Origin: Porodaedalea pini
Lineage: Eukaryota > Basidiomycota > Agaricomycetes > Hymenochaetales > Hymenochaetaceae
NCBI GenBank assembly: GCA_002794775.1
Contig: NBAY01000002.1
Coordinates: forward strand, 2,294,001-2,358,000
Direction: 5' to 3'
DNA length: 64,000 nucleotides
Below, in pieces: positions 52,624-64,000 of the stretch (position 1 is the first letter of the stretch; each line of letters starts with the position of its first letter). Below the pieces are notes generated by a model. That model was not told the DNA's origin. It worked only from the letters and a program-made list of their open reading frames with translations, and did no database searches. A program made the position numbers and the translations under genes.

Positions 52624-53666
52624 ATGGCACCACCAAAGTCAGACGCGCAGATATTACTTCAGAAGGCAGAAAAGAAGGCAGCTTCTTCCACCGGCTGGTT
52701 TAGCTCCGCATCCACCAAGTTCGAGGAGGCTGGCGATCTCTTCCAACAGGCGGCTAACTCATTCAAGCTTGAGAGGTCTTTCGTCGATGCTGGGGACGCT
52801 TTCTCCAAAGAGGCGGAATGCAGGGAGAAGTGCGGAGAGAATAATGATGCCGCGAATGCCTGGTGGAATGCTGCTAAGGCCTATAAGCAAGCTGATCGAC
52901 CAGATCGTATGTTCAGCACCCCTCTTTCACTCGGACACGGAGAACAATACTAATCGATATGTTCCGGCAGTTGCCACCGAAGCGCTCGGTCAGACAGTCA
53001 CATATCTGACGAAGACTGGCCGCTTCAGACAGGCTGCCGACCGGGAAAAAGATGTCGCTCAGATCCAACTCCAGCGAGGCGACCTTCCGCGTGCGTGTCA
53101 AAGCTTCGAACGGGCGGGAGAATGGTATCAGCAGGAAGATGCCAATGCGTGAGCTACTGCTCCTAGCCTCAATGTCAGTAGCTTACCCTACGCATTAGAA
53201 TGGCGAACGGATGCTTCAAGGACGCTGCCGATTTGCATGCGCAAATTGACGAGTTTGGTCAGGCCATTGCTCGCTACGAACAGGTTGCGGATCAGTCGTT
53301 GCAATCCAGCTTGACCAAGTACAGTGTGAAAGAATACTGGCTGCGCTCGGGCTTATGTGCACTCGCTAATACGGTCAGTGTTATCCGCCGGATGTGGAGT
53401 ATGATCACACTGAACAATCGATTATTAAGGACTCGGTAACTGCGAAGCGCAATATGGACAGGTATGAGTCACTGGATCCAGCTTTTTCAACGACACGGGA
53501 AGCCAAGCTCCTGGCAGCGCTGATAGAAGCAGTCGAGAGTGGCGATTTGCAGGCATTTGCTACGGCTTGCAGGGATTATGATCAGGTCATGAAGTTGGAT
53601 AACTGGAAGACGACTATTCTACTGAAGATCAAGAAGACCATAGATGAGGAGCCTGGTCTGACGTAG
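52624..53666 (+). CDS. SEC17: Alpha-SNAP (vesicle-fusion adaptor)
   Basis: Recruits NSF to SNARE complexes for disassembly. Start ATG at 52624 ('MAPPKSDAQILLQKAEKKAA'). TPR-like helical repeats: 'STKFEEAGDLFQQAANSFKL', 'AGDAFSKEAECREKCGENND', 'AANAWWNAAKAYKQADRPD', 'EALGQTVTYLTKTGRFRQAA', 'ACQSFERAGEWYQQEDANA', 'YEQVADQSLQSSLTKYSVKE'. A 56-base intron joins 'CALANT' to 'DSVTAKRNMDRYESLDPAFS', 'TTREAKLLAALIEAVESGDL'. The C-terminus 'WKTTILLKIKKTIDEEPGLT' has the leucine-rich tail needed to stimulate NSF. Stop 53664-53666. Confidence 0.94.
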
Positions 53667-53855
53667 ATTATAACGGACTGCATATACGAGCCATATTTTT
53701 GTATTTTTGTTCATGAATCACTTCTGCGCGAGAAACTGGAGCAACTGAGTCCGGATCGGCGGTCGCGTCAACGCGTCCAACCTTCCTCTACCGTTATACG
53801 TGTTTATTTCCACCTTCGACAGCGGTCAAGCAGTACCTGCACCTCCGTCCGAGCC

Positions 53856-55080
53856 ATGAGCTGGCTCGCAGCATGCGCGCTCGATGCTCTACACGTTTTA
53901 CACATCGTGTGGACGTCCCTGGTCGCTCTTCTCTACTATCCATTTGTGGCAAATCCTCAGCCACTGCAAGCACAACGGACGAAACTACCTGCGAATTTAG
54001 CTCTTGTACTATATTCCACTCGAGAAAACCCATCGGAAGAAGAGAAGGATATTATAATTCAGACCGTCGTCTGTGCAGTCCGCTGGTGTAAAAAGGCTGG
54101 CGTAAAACACTTGAGCGTCTACGATCGTCATGGTGAGTTTCATGCACTTGGGAATTTGTGATTGTTCTCTCATACCTAGCAAGGTCTTGTCACCAGGTAT
54201 TCAGAGCGGATTCGAGCTGCACTGCCTTATGATGATGCTGGCCACATACTGTCCGACTCCGAATGCTCCTCCGACGGCAGTGACTCGGAATACGCTCCCA
54301 CTCCGCCACTCACCGACTTTACCGATTCGAGACCCATCTCTCCAGAAAACAGGTGTTCTCCGCCGTCCATTGTCACAATCAACTTGGACTCCGATATACT
54401 AAATGTTCACCGGTCCTCCCTTAAACGCAAACAAGGTTGGTGTCCGTCCTTGCCTTCTACCGAATAGCAAGCAGGACTTATTGCATGTCGTGAACAGCAG
54501 CAAAAAGCTTGCAATCACGCCAACAGAACAGCAAATCGTCACATATGATACTTTCGCTGGTTTCATATGAGGCGTCAAAGCCTTTTATGGCGTCCGTTGC
54601 TCGGACGTTCACGGCATCTGGAAGGGTTGCAGACATGACTCGTGCCGGAGATCCTGCGGAGCTTGGAATCACCGTCGAGAGCGTTGACAAGATTATTGAA
54701 GGTTCGTTCATATTTTGGCTTACAAAGGTCGGTTGTAACTAACATTGGACTCGTGGATGAATCAGAATCTCTCCGTCTTCCACCTCCGGACCTCATGATA
54801 GTCCATTCGATAGAGCAGCATTCCTTGTCTTGTCCTCCTCTGGAGCTGCATGGATTTCCGCCATGGTTGATAAGGCTCACAGAAATCTAGTGAGTCGTTC
54901 TGCCGTGGTATATGATGCCACACTTCTTACGAATGGCATGTTAGCTACGATGAACGGCCGTCGCTGTCTCGTGCATGGCAGAACCGCGGTAATAAACGGA
55001 ATTTTGTACCGCTTTCTGAAGAAAACTTTAGAAGAGCCTTGGACTCATACGCGCATGCGGAGATGCGGGTCGGAAAGTAG
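53856..55080 (+). CDS. NUS1: NUS1, dehydrodolichyl diphosphate synthase subunit
   Basis: ER-membrane partner of the cis-prenyltransferase that makes dolichol. Start ATG at 53856 ('MSWLAACALDALHVLHIVWT'), with an N-terminal hydrophobic segment 'IVWTSLVALLYYPFVA'. Then 'LPANLALVLY', 'VRWCKKAGVKHLSVYDRHG', a fungal acidic insertion ('DGSDSEYAPTPPLTDF'), 'ILSLVSYEASKPFMASVART', 'PPPDLMIVHSI' and 'LELHGFPPWLIRLTEI'. An in-frame TAG follows at 54888, but it overlaps a strong GTGAGT donor. Removing that intron gives a last exon ending 'SYAHAEMRVGK' at 55078-55080, with the C-terminal RxG motif of NUS1/NgBR. One ACGCGT box lies at 53771-53776. Middle introns near 54.4-54.5 kb are approximate. Confidence 0.9.
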
Positions 55081-55330
55081 ACGTAACCATGTATATGTTT
55101 ATAGTGTAGCACCTAATAATCTTTGTTGCCGTCCAATAATTGCCTCGTTTTGGCGCGTCACACAGATTGCTTCCGATGATCGACATCATGATGCATATGG
55201 TGTCCGCCCGGTGCGTTGTAAACAGTACTGATACAGCTTTGTTTCGCTCCAGACCATTCAGACTACACCATTCAGACTAGTACTGCAGCTCGCTGATGCA
55301 TTCCTCCTAGCATCCGGCAATTCCACAACC

Positions 55331-58300
55331 ATGCCATCAGTTGAGGACTTAGTCTCTTTGTATTCGGCCCCTGAGGACTTCGGTTTAAACGATACAAGCA
55401 ATTCGCCAGAGCCGTCAGGGAATTCCGTCGCTTTACATTCACGAGTACGCGCTCGAGCTGGCCCTGCTTCTCTATCACCTGTCGAGGGCGCCAACTTGGA
55501 AGACTCAGAAATTCTCCAGGATCCGCGTACCTATGAAACATGGCATGAGACTGCGCGACTTCTGGGAAAGCCTGTTAATGGTGATCATGATGAAGGTACT
55601 GAAGCATTGGAATTGAACGAACTTCAGAAACCTGATGGTATGTCTTTAGACTAATTCGGACCCACTATGTGTGTTGTACTCACAATTTATGTATGCATGT
55701 AGAATCTGAGCCGGGGCGACCTGTTAACACTATACCCCACACCCCTGTCCCTGCTACGACTGTATTTGCGCGTGATGCGGCCCCTCTGTTTCTCCCTGAC
55801 CTGGACTCCTTCCTCTCAGAGCTACGAGCACCCTCGTTCTCGCATTTTACGACGGGAGTGAGAATCGGAAAGAAGCTGGTAGGGTCAGGGATGTTCCCTC
55901 CCATGGACCAATTGGCAGCGACGAAGGGGAGTTTATTGGACCTTGAAACAAACCGCACCATCTCCCCGGCCTGGAGAAATCGCGAATCCATTCTAGGTGG
56001 AGTAAGCAATGCGGCTCTTTCGATAACGGTGAGCACAAATTCATAATTGAGACTTCCGTGAGACTTCCAGATCGGTTTCTAACGTTTAGCCTCTAGGGCT
56101 CAAGTGTAGCAGCGACCTTCTACAGTCTGCATGGATTGATTGACGTGGCGCAAATATTTGCATTGATGTGTAGCTCGATAAGTGAGTCTTGAGTACCAAC
56201 TACATATAGCAAGGCTGAAGTCGAGGTTCTATAGTTCCGCGTTCGAACATGCAAGGAATTCAGGATGCCTGGAAGAAACTATTTCTAGGCGTGATGTAGG
56301 TCCTTTATTCTTCCCTAGGCTCGATGTTACTGAGCATCGATAATTTATCACAGTCCAAACATTCTTGCACTGAATTTCGGGACAAAAGTCACACAATCTG
56401 CCCTTGTTCTTGGAATCATCATATTTGTCACCATGGTCCTGCTCTACTTCTTCTGGTCTATGACGAACAGGATTGAGGGTCTAAATGCCCAAGAAGGCTT
56501 CCCTCCCGTGGGGCCGAAAGGCAGTGGGTGGAGATTAATAATTGTTTGCTTCACGCTATCTATTCTCTACTTGCCTCTCAGTACCATCGTAACCCACGCG
56601 CTCGTCTGGTCAGACGACTTTTGGGTTGTCGACAACCCTTACATCAACGCAACCACTAATCCTCCTATCCTCCCGCCTCTCGGACCATCCGACGAATTCC
56701 ATGATCCCCTTGATTTTTGTTACACGACGACCATGAAACGCAATGAAGTCAACTTCGCACCAATTATAATTATCGTCTCAGCTTTGGCATTTCTTACTGT
56801 AAGTAGCCTTTGGTAGCCACCTGGTTGGCACTTACGCTTTTGATAGATGACTATTTGGTTTCCGCTACGACTTCACAAAGTCATAAAGCAAGCTGTACCC
56901 GAAGTCGATCGCTTTACAGAGAGGGGGACACCCAGGAGTGGAAGTGAATTAGATCGCGCATATCAGCGTCTGATTGAAAGGGATCACCATCCTATTTCTT
57001 TTCTTTACTCCGGTATGTCTGGACTTCTGCTCGTGTATATGTTGCGCCCGGGCTTGCAACACTCAGTTAACTATGATATTTAAGATTTTAGACGGGGATG
57101 GGGCACGTACAAATCAATTTACTTATTCGCGAAATTAAGCGCGCTTGTCATCATCGCGGTTATCTCTCCAGACAACTGTTTATTTCGTACTTTATCTCGG
57201 ACTTATGTTTCCATTACCCGACAAGCAGTCCTGTCTACAGTGATGCTTATCTTCTTCTTGGTCCAGTGCTTTTGGGCACCGTTCATTGACCCAGTCAACA
57301 ACGCTAGTGAATGGACGTCCCGGCTGAACTATCTTCTCACTTCGCTTGTCGGGCTTGCTGTCGCTATCGATGTCTCCGGGACTGATATGTTGGACGGTCC
57401 AATTCTCTATATGTGAGTCTACATTTGTCTCCCTTTTCTTTGGTGTAGCTCATATACTGGACAGAATTTATATTCTAACGTATGGGTTTGGTGTCTGTAA
57501 GTTGTATTCACATTCCTTATAATTCTATAATTGTGAACCGGGCATCGCCTGTCAGATTTTACATGCATTAATTTTGGCTGGATGCATCGCATTGTAAAAC
57601 GTGAGTAGCGTTACTTCTCTGGTGTTTACTTCTGCCGATGGATTGACTTGAAGAGTAGGCCTGACCGGAAGGATGGACTTCAGTAGGCTATTCTTCTTCG
57701 TTCTCTTTTAACAATCTGGTTGAGCTGGATTTGGTTCCTCCGTTATTAGGCATTGATATTTTCTCTCCAAGGTAAGGTATGTTGCTCAGAGCCTGACAGA
57801 AGCACGCTGATGGCTTGATTTCAGACTTGACTTATCTTCTTCGTCGCCTCACGTGAAGCATCGCACATGGCAAGAGACAATAACGACAATATTTTTGACG
57901 TCTTCAGAATGTCAGATTCCAAAGGACCAGCCTATGTTGTACGCAAGCGCAAGGGAAGCAGAATATCCTCCGTATCTACTGGGGTTTAAAGGATCTCCAG
58001 CGGAGAGGCATATGGAGAATCTGAAGGTATCGTAGAATGCAATGAACTGAACTGCCGCTGAACTCGATAGGTTTGATCATCCAGATTCTGCGCGAAGTCG
58101 GTTTTAAGGAATACATGAACGGGTCCAAAAGTTTGGAAGACCAAGAACAAGCTCATCCACTTCGCGATTGGATTCAGCACGAGTACACTGGCCCTGACAT
58201 GCTTTGGATGGGCCCTGAGGGCCTCAAGGAACCTGTCACACGATTTGGAACTTCTTGGTGGATCCCATTCCCTCCTACACTGGTATGCATGAATTTCTCG

Positions 58301-59775
58301 GGGCTCCTATGCTTCTCCAATTTTGTGTAATAGGTTTTCCGATACGACGATGGCGGTTGCGCTGTACTCGACCGAACAGAGCAGTTTGATGCATACGTCA
58401 CCTTAAACAAAAGCAAGGCGGCACAAAAGAAACGCCAAATTCGACTTGCATTTCGTGCACTGGAAGGCCAGATTGTTCGATGGCCGCACGAGTATCGTGA
58501 AGTGAGCAGTTGACGTAAATACATCCAATGTCATAGGCTGATATACTATAAAGCCTATCGGGAGTCATCACAGACTACGTTGCTTTGGCCGTCGTTACCG
58601 TGCACGCGGTGTTGTGGAGCTTTCTAAATGTGTTTTCAGGATCAAACGGAAGACCGAACTCGTCTGGCAAGGCGTTGACCTGGGCAGCGGCTTTGATATC
58701 GAACTGATTTATAGCAAGGACATCAAAGTTTCTGGGGATGTGCTGGGTTTCAGCGACGAGTGGGAGCTCACCTCGACGTTAGCCCGCTTCCTTGCCCTGA
58801 ATCAGGGGCTCGTATTAGAACGACTTCAGATCATCGAATGGACCATAGGAGACTTCCGGAGATATCACCGGAAAGAATGCCGATGTAAAACAGAAGTTTT
58901 GAGCTACCAATTTCTGATTACTGTGGACAACGAGCCGCAGAAACACGAGCAGCTTATGGAGTGCATCGCAGAACAGGAACGGGACTTCAGAGTTCGCCAG
59001 CTAGCTCTCGGAGCTAAGGATGCACTCGCAGCAGGTTACGAACGGTTTGAACGGGCAGTCTCGTCGGAAGCTGCAGCATGGTGGTACATATTCTGGGTAA
59101 GCTACAATTTCGAATGAAAATATCCTGTGCCACATCTGACACTTTTGTTAGGATGACCTTTGGAGACGAAATCATGACACAATCAGAAACTTACGTGTAC
59201 ATGAGCAAGACTTCAATCCCCATTACCCAACTTCGATTGCCTACATACCGTTGCCTCGCCCCGCGCTAGAAACATTCCTACGTCAGCGCGGGCTTTACAA
59301 CAAACCGACCTTTAACACTTTTTTTTATCCCGGATTTCTAAACAAGATGTACTTCCGCTTGAGCGAGATCGTGTTTCGCAACTCCAATCACGTACGTGTA
59401 TTTGTGCTTTTACCTTGGTCTGAGTTAATTTCTTCATAGGCGGTGTTGCTTCATCTCGGCGAGGGCCCTTCCGAGCTCAACTTGTCTGTCATCGATGCAC
59501 TCGCACATGCCCGCTCGTCGTCACTTGGTACAGGCGGTGGAACAGACCATGACGATTCATCCATACGTGCTAGACCCAATTATCGATGGGAAGGTCTATT
59601 GGAAGATCCAATACAGAGGCGGCAAAGCAGATCGAGTTGGCTTGCTAAGCTTGGCGTATGGCTTGGGCTAACGCCTCTTTGGAGGTCAGGTATGCTGACT
59701 CGAGGAATTTCCCTGGACGTAAAGCTCGATAACGGCAGGTATGTCTTGATGTCGGAGGGCAAAAGAGATATATGA
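55331..59775 (+). CDS. Large multi-pass membrane protein of unknown function, conserved in basidiomycetes
   Basis: Start ATG at 55331 ('MPSVEDLVSLYSAPEDFG'). The N-terminal region is acidic and disordered. From about 56.0 kb come membrane segments: 'LGIIIFVTMVLLYFFWSMT', 'LIIVCFTLSILYLPLSTIV', 'APIIIIVSALAFLTMTIWF', 'YLFAKLSALVIIAVISP', 'VLSTVMLIFFLVQCFWAP', 'LNYLLTSLVGLAVAIDV', 'IIYILTYGFGVYFTC'; seven to eight in all. Conserved-looking loops: 'DDFWVVDNPYINATTNPPIL' and 'DPLDFCYTTTMKRNEVNFAP'. The C-terminal half (about 58-59.8 kb) is soluble and large ('WWIPFPPTLVFRYDDGGCAV', 'LSKCVFRIKRKTELVW'), ending 'GRYVLMSEGKRDI'. No known transporter or channel signature. Roughly 15 introns; some borders approximate. 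Confidence 0.72.
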
Positions 59776-60083
59776 TGTACACTTGTTTTTTGTATTGTAT
59801 GTGATATACACTATACAATACTATATGAAGTTTCATGCGCATGACCGCCGAGGCGGCAGTCTCTTTATAACTGTATCGTATGGACTTGGACGAGCCATAA
59901 TAGGTCCGCCGGAGAGCGACGTTGTCTTAATATGGCCGTAAAGGGATTCATATATTAGGAAGTCATGACGGAAGGACGCGACGATCCTTTGCGGGTGCAG
60001 TTCCTATCAGGATTTGACTCACGGCTTTCGCAAAATCTCTATCTTCTCCTATAAAGCCACCTTCCTCATTTGCAACCACCGAA
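59776..60083 (+). other. Spacer before RRP36
   Basis: 308 bases between the multi-pass gene stop and the RRP36 start, both on the plus strand. AT-rich left part (3' end of the neighbour), then promoter. Nothing specific seen. Confidence 0.4.
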
Positions 60084-61461
60084 ATGAAACGAGAAGGAAA
60101 GGGCATTTTTAAAAATCGTAAGCGTTCAGCGGCGAAGACCTCCGGAATACAAGGGCAGCGGTCGGCTGTTGGACCTAAGCTTTTCAAATCGCAACAAATC
60201 CGCGGTAATGAAGGGACAAGCTCTGCAGGCGAAGACAGCGAAGACGAAGAGAAGGAAGGCTCAAGCCAGAGCGACGAGGACAGTGAGCCAGACAATGATG
60301 AGCCACGTATAGCTCAATGGGAGGTCGAAGACGAGGACGAAAACATGTCTGGCCTCGATTCGGAGGAAGATAAAGAAGAAGGACCGTCAAAACTTACTCG
60401 GGTGCGTTCGGTTTGGAGGTCAGTATGCGTATCTCTAACAATTGTTTTGACATAAGGAGACTCCTAGTGCTGGCATTTCATCGCTATCGTATGGTAGCCT
60501 CCTTAAAGCTCGCCGAGTACTTGACCAGGCTCGCGTAGAGAGCGGCTCGGACGGCTCAGAAAGCGAAGAGGACCCTGCAGAATCGCAGAAAACTTCAAAG
60601 GACTGGATCCGGAGTAATCAAGATCACACACAGGAGAGACCCAAAATAAAAAAGGCTGAAAAACGAGCACACAAGCATGCGTAAGCATTTGAGCGCTTAG
60701 TCGTGTAATTCACACATCTAAACATCTGACTGGCTATAGTCCTACAGAAATGACATCCAAACGGCCAGTAACACGAAGAAGACAGGTTGTTGATGTGAAG
60801 AAAGTGGTTCGTACTACATTGTAATAATTCCATGCATTCACCCATCAGCGTTGTCGTGCAGAACTACCGTGATCCTAGATTCTCCGAGTTTGCTAGTGAT
60901 GGTCTATCGGGAACATTTCAAAAACACTACTCATTCTTGGCAGCCATGCACGAAGGAGAACTCGATACTTTAAAGGAAAACCTCAAGCGTGCTCGGAACA
61001 TGGTTCGATCCTCGCCCAGAGATCAACGAGAAGTGCGGGAACAGGAAGTAGAAAGGCTAGAGCGGGCGTACAAAAGAGCAGAAAGCTCAGTAAACGGAGA
61101 CCGGAGAGAGGCTGTCGAGCGTCATGCGCTTGAGCAGGCTCATAAGGAAGAGAAAGAACAGAGAAAGACAGGGAAGCGCGACTGGTACATGAAGGACTGT
61201 AAGGCAGACTTATTGCGCTCTGTAACCTAAGCTCACTCCTTTCTGCTTTTAGCTGCGAAGAAAGAGCTGCTGCTCAGAGCCCGTCATGATGCCTTAGCGG
61301 AGACCGGCGGTCGATTTGCGGTACGGAAAGCAATAGAGAAACGGCAGAAGAAGGTCAGCCAGAAGGAAAAGAGGCAACGGCCCTCGTTTGTGGGTCGTGC
61401 TGGTCGTGGGGAAGAAGCCGACGGCAGAGGGCCTGCCAAAAGACGAAAAGCCGCAGCATAG
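60084..61461 (+). CDS. RRP36: rRNA biogenesis protein RRP36
   Basis: Nucleolar factor for 18S rRNA (90S pre-ribosome). Start ATG at 60084 ('MKREGKGIFKNRKRSAAK'). An acidic N-terminal stretch ('SSAGEDSEDEEKEGSSQSDE') is followed by 'YGSLLKARRVLDQA', then the family core after an intron: 'RDPRFSEFASDGLSGTFQKH' and 'YSFLAAMHEGELDTLKENLK', then long charged coiled-coil helices ('REQEVERLERAYKRAESSV', 'QAHKEEKEQRKTGKRDWYMK', 'KKELLLRARHDALAETGGRF', 'AVRKAIEKRQKKVSQKEKRQ'). It ends in a basic tail 'GPAKRRKAAA' with TAG at 61459-61461. The family length (about 300-350 residues) and core fit well. Confidence 0.9.
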
Positions 61462-62251
61462 TCTCCTGTTGTACTGTAAATCACATAACATCGTACCAGC
61501 TCCCGACTCTGTCCCAAATTTACTCGCGCGATACTCCCACTCCCTACTCACCTCCTGGAGTCGCCGCACAATTAATCTTCGTGGACACCGTTCAGTCACA
61601 TCTGATCAGTCCTTTATCCTATACCGGACTCGATCTTTGCGACCGTTCCTCCGCATCCCACCGAACAAACGTGTCACGCAGACTACAAACGCGTGCTGCC
61701 GGACTGATGCTTAACGCCCGCCTATTGCATGTCCGATGGTGCCCGGATCCTGATTGTGTCAGACATGACGTCCATCACATCCTTAACGTTTGGCCTTTCT
61801 TCTCAAACATTCGCAATCACTTCTTTCACCACCCAACACTGCCACTACCTTTTGACGACTGGTTCCTTCCCAATAACTTTCTTCTACTCATTCATTTTGC
61901 ATATTTCTCTTTCCGTCGCCCACCCGACCCTATGCCTCGAATTTCCGAATTTCCGTCTCCCTTCTATTCATTTCGCACATCGCACAACTTCCAACCATTT
62001 CGCAATCTATCCCTCAATTTAGTCTACCCCTCCCTTACGCTCCACGCTTCTTCGTTTTGTTTCCTGTTTCCTCTCTTCCTTGTAGCCGATAAGTAGAGTA
62101 ATTATAAACTGTAAATCACGTGACTTGCGCGCTATGTTTATTTTGAGTTCCTCCGAAGCTCCAGTGTCGCTTCCCTCCAATCAATGGAATCGCCCTACAA
62201 CAACTGCGCGGGTTCAGACTTGCAGCCTATGTGCTTTGTCTCTCCACCAAA
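61462..62251. other. Intergenic tract with a possible retroelement remnant
   Basis: 790 bases between RRP36 and the CorA-type gene. On the plus strand at 61581-62096, one frame reads 'LQTRAAGLMLNARLLHVRW', 'CPDPDCVRHDVHHILNVWPF', which resembles the Cys/His end of non-LTR reverse-transcriptase proteins ('C..C...ET..H.L..CP'). The sequence then becomes Phe/Pro-rich and T/C-rich. No RT motifs are present. If real it is a scrap of about 250 bases. The right end should hold the promoter of the next gene. Confidence 0.3.
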
Positions 62252-64000
62252 ATGGTCGATGTCCTAGCGAGCTCCAATTTCGACTTGAGCAGTGGTCCCT
62301 TGTCTTCGCACGAGTCGGGCGCTTCCTCTCCGTTACAAGTGGACGTGCCACCGACAGCTCGTGGAGATAACTTGTTTCTGTCAGCTTTAGGCAGCTCGAG
62401 CCTGACAGAACTGGATGCTGGCACGATGTTTTTCAAAGAAGAGGCCAATGCTGAGCCATCCGACTCCGATATATACCGTGGCGAGCGACCGCCTTCTCCT
62501 ATACCCAGAGCTCCCGAAGCAGACGAAGCATCTGTGGCGTCTTCTTCTTCAAGTTCGTCGTTGAATGTTGGTCGACGGTTTGGAGCTCTAGCAAGCGTCG
62601 TCGATGCTGCGATAGCGCGCTGGGCCAGGACACATTCTTCCACGTCCAGTTCCTCTTCTTCCTCTTCCTCCTCCTCAGTGTCGTCGACAACACGTACACA
62701 CACCACGCGTCGACGAAAGGGTCGACGGTACTCTAGTACTGCATCTGTGCACAATGCTGCCCACGAACGAGCCTTGCTGGCACGCAAGAAAGCTCAGGAG
62801 AAATTTAGGATCGTTCCTCGCGAATTTACACTTCTTCTACCGTCAGACTCTGTCCGAGGACAGATTCGTCCCTCAGAGAAAGCGAACGAGCAAGCGAAGG
62901 AGCGCCGGACCATCAGGACAACCTTGATGCCGTTGATTTTGGCTCAGCTGGATTCAGCCTTGAAGAAATCAGCGAAGTCAAGGAGAACACAGGAGAGGCT
63001 GGCTTCTTCCGACGCTCCCACGACTCGCACAACGAATAAAGGAAAAGGAAAGAAAGCTGTCACGAGGGAGACGTCGAGTATACCCAAAGCATTATCAGCG
63101 TCGACTTCGAAGACTGCAGGAGGAAACATGCCTCAGAAAAGCTGGTGGCTGGATGTGGCCAGCCCGTCCTGGGATGATCTACGTTCCATCGGAAGGGTGA
63201 GCCTTTATTCTACCATTTCTGTTTCAAGTCATAGCTGAATTGTAGTTTTCCATAAAATTCTGTGCTCTAGCTTCTCCATCTCCATCCTCTCACGCTGGAA
63301 GACATTCTTCACAGAGATCCACGGGAAAAACTAGAACTATTTCCCGGACTGGGCTATTACTTCATCGTCTTCCGAGCTCTGGAAGGCGAACATTCTAGAG
63401 AACGCTTTCGCCAATTCAAGACACAGGATAGTGAAGGAGCAATAAGCCTTCCTGCTAGCTCTGGGGATGAAGGCGTTATCGGTGCCGCGAACGTATATTT
63501 AGTCGTCTTTTCTGAAGGCATATGCTCGGTAAGTCTACTTTATTTTCATCTTGCAATGTATCTTACGCTCCTGGAGTTTCACTTTGAGGACATATCAGAA
63601 CACACGGACAAGCTTCGCAACAAGGTTTTGAAGATGGAATATACCTTTGACATGACGTCAGGTTCGTATTCTGGTATTATGAGAGTATTGTCAATAACCA
63701 GGCAAAGCAGACTGGATTGCACATGGACTTATGGATTCGATTGTTGATTCAGTGAGCAACTGCCTCTTTATATTCTCCCACAGCTGTCTTAACACAGCTC
63801 TCAACTTGCTTAGTTTTTTCCTATTCTCGTGTCTATAGAGAAGGAGGTGAAAGAAGTAGATGCCCTTGTCTTGGAGAGCTCATCCCGCTCGGCCATTACA
63901 GAGCCGACGAAGGTAGAAGTCGTAACTGTCGAACCAGCATATGGAGGTAGCTCGACCAATAGCTCTACCGAGAAAACGTCCTCTGAACCGCTCAATACGT
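62252..64000 (+). CDS. CorA-type Mg2+ transporter (Alr1/Mnr2 family), 5' part
   Basis: Runs off the right edge. Start ATG at 62252 ('MVDVLASSNFDLSSGPLSS'). A long disordered Ser-rich N-terminus (including a run of about 17 Ser near 62.65 kb) precedes 'WWLDVASPSWDDLRSIGR', spliced to 'LLHLHPLTLEDILHRDPREK', 'LELFPGLGYYFIVFRALEGE', 'ANVYLVVFSEGICS', 'FHFEDISEHTDKLRNKVLK' and 'DWIAHGLMDSIVDSFFP', 'SIEKEVKEVDALVLE'. This is the cytoplasmic domain of fungal Alr1/Mnr2 magnesium transporters. The two membrane helices and the GMN motif lie beyond the window. Mnr2 is vacuolar and Alr1 is at the plasma membrane; the two cannot be told apart here. Confidence 0.88.

Noticed and set aside
53771..53776. 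Single ACGCGT upstream of NUS1 as a cell-cycle box
   Set aside because: A single copy with no S-phase logic. About 16 chance occurrences are expected in 64 kb.
1..64000. tRNA genes, rRNA genes, CRISPR arrays, riboswitches
   Set aside because: A read for B-box-like GGTTCGAAT sequences, cloverleaf arms and regularly spaced repeats found none I could support. A covariance-model search would be needed to exclude a tRNA.

Overview
The window is eukaryotic nuclear DNA from a filamentous fungus, most likely a mushroom-forming basidiomycete (Agaricomycetes). Genes are packed tightly on both strands. Almost every one is broken by many short introns (about 45-65 bases, GT...AG). Several proteins match families I know mainly from basidiomycetes. 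There are no operons, ribosome-binding sites, CRISPR arrays or rRNA genes. Product names come from reading translated exons and joining them at splice sites by eye, so exon borders are good to a few bases in the best cases and approximate elsewhere.

Layout. 0-10.4 kb: the 3' part of an EED-like WD40 (Polycomb-type) gene, an unnamed basidiomycete protein, mitochondrial pyruvate carrier MPC1, DNA ligase I, and a Clr4-type H3K9 methyltransferase head-to-head with the ligase. 10.5-19 kb: an EamA/DMT transporter, mitochondrial ribosomal protein bL36m, dihydrofolate reductase, two tandem RTA1-family membrane proteins and an isochorismatase-fold hydrolase. 19.6-25.4 kb: a mucin-like single-pass membrane protein and a 3.5-kb gene-poor tract with an imperfect inverted repeat. 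25.4-33.5 kb: a family-31 glycosyltransferase, a glutathione S-transferase-like protein with a 13-base microexon, an SGT1 co-chaperone without TPRs and a second mucin-like membrane protein.

34.4-43.8 kb: Rab4 GTPase, D-serine dehydratase, an alpha/beta-hydrolase, acyl-CoA thioesterase and the RBM39/Rsd1 splicing factor. 44-50.2 kb: a bacterial-looking ketol-acid reductoisomerase, a short-chain dehydrogenase resembling L-rhamnose dehydrogenase, a cupin protein and DUG3. 50.5-64 kb: phosphoacetylglucosamine mutase, alpha-SNAP, NUS1, a large multi-pass protein of unknown function, RRP36, a possible retroelement scrap and the 5' part of an Alr1/Mnr2 CorA-type magnesium transporter.

Most of this is housekeeping and there is no biosynthetic gene cluster. 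The strongest observations are: a DNA ligase with two in-frame starts, a mitochondrial-type leader and a PCNA-binding box, under MluI-type boxes also found before DHFR; a class I-like KARI without a mitochondrial presequence; the tandem RTA1 pair; the microexon; and a large conserved membrane protein with no assignable function.
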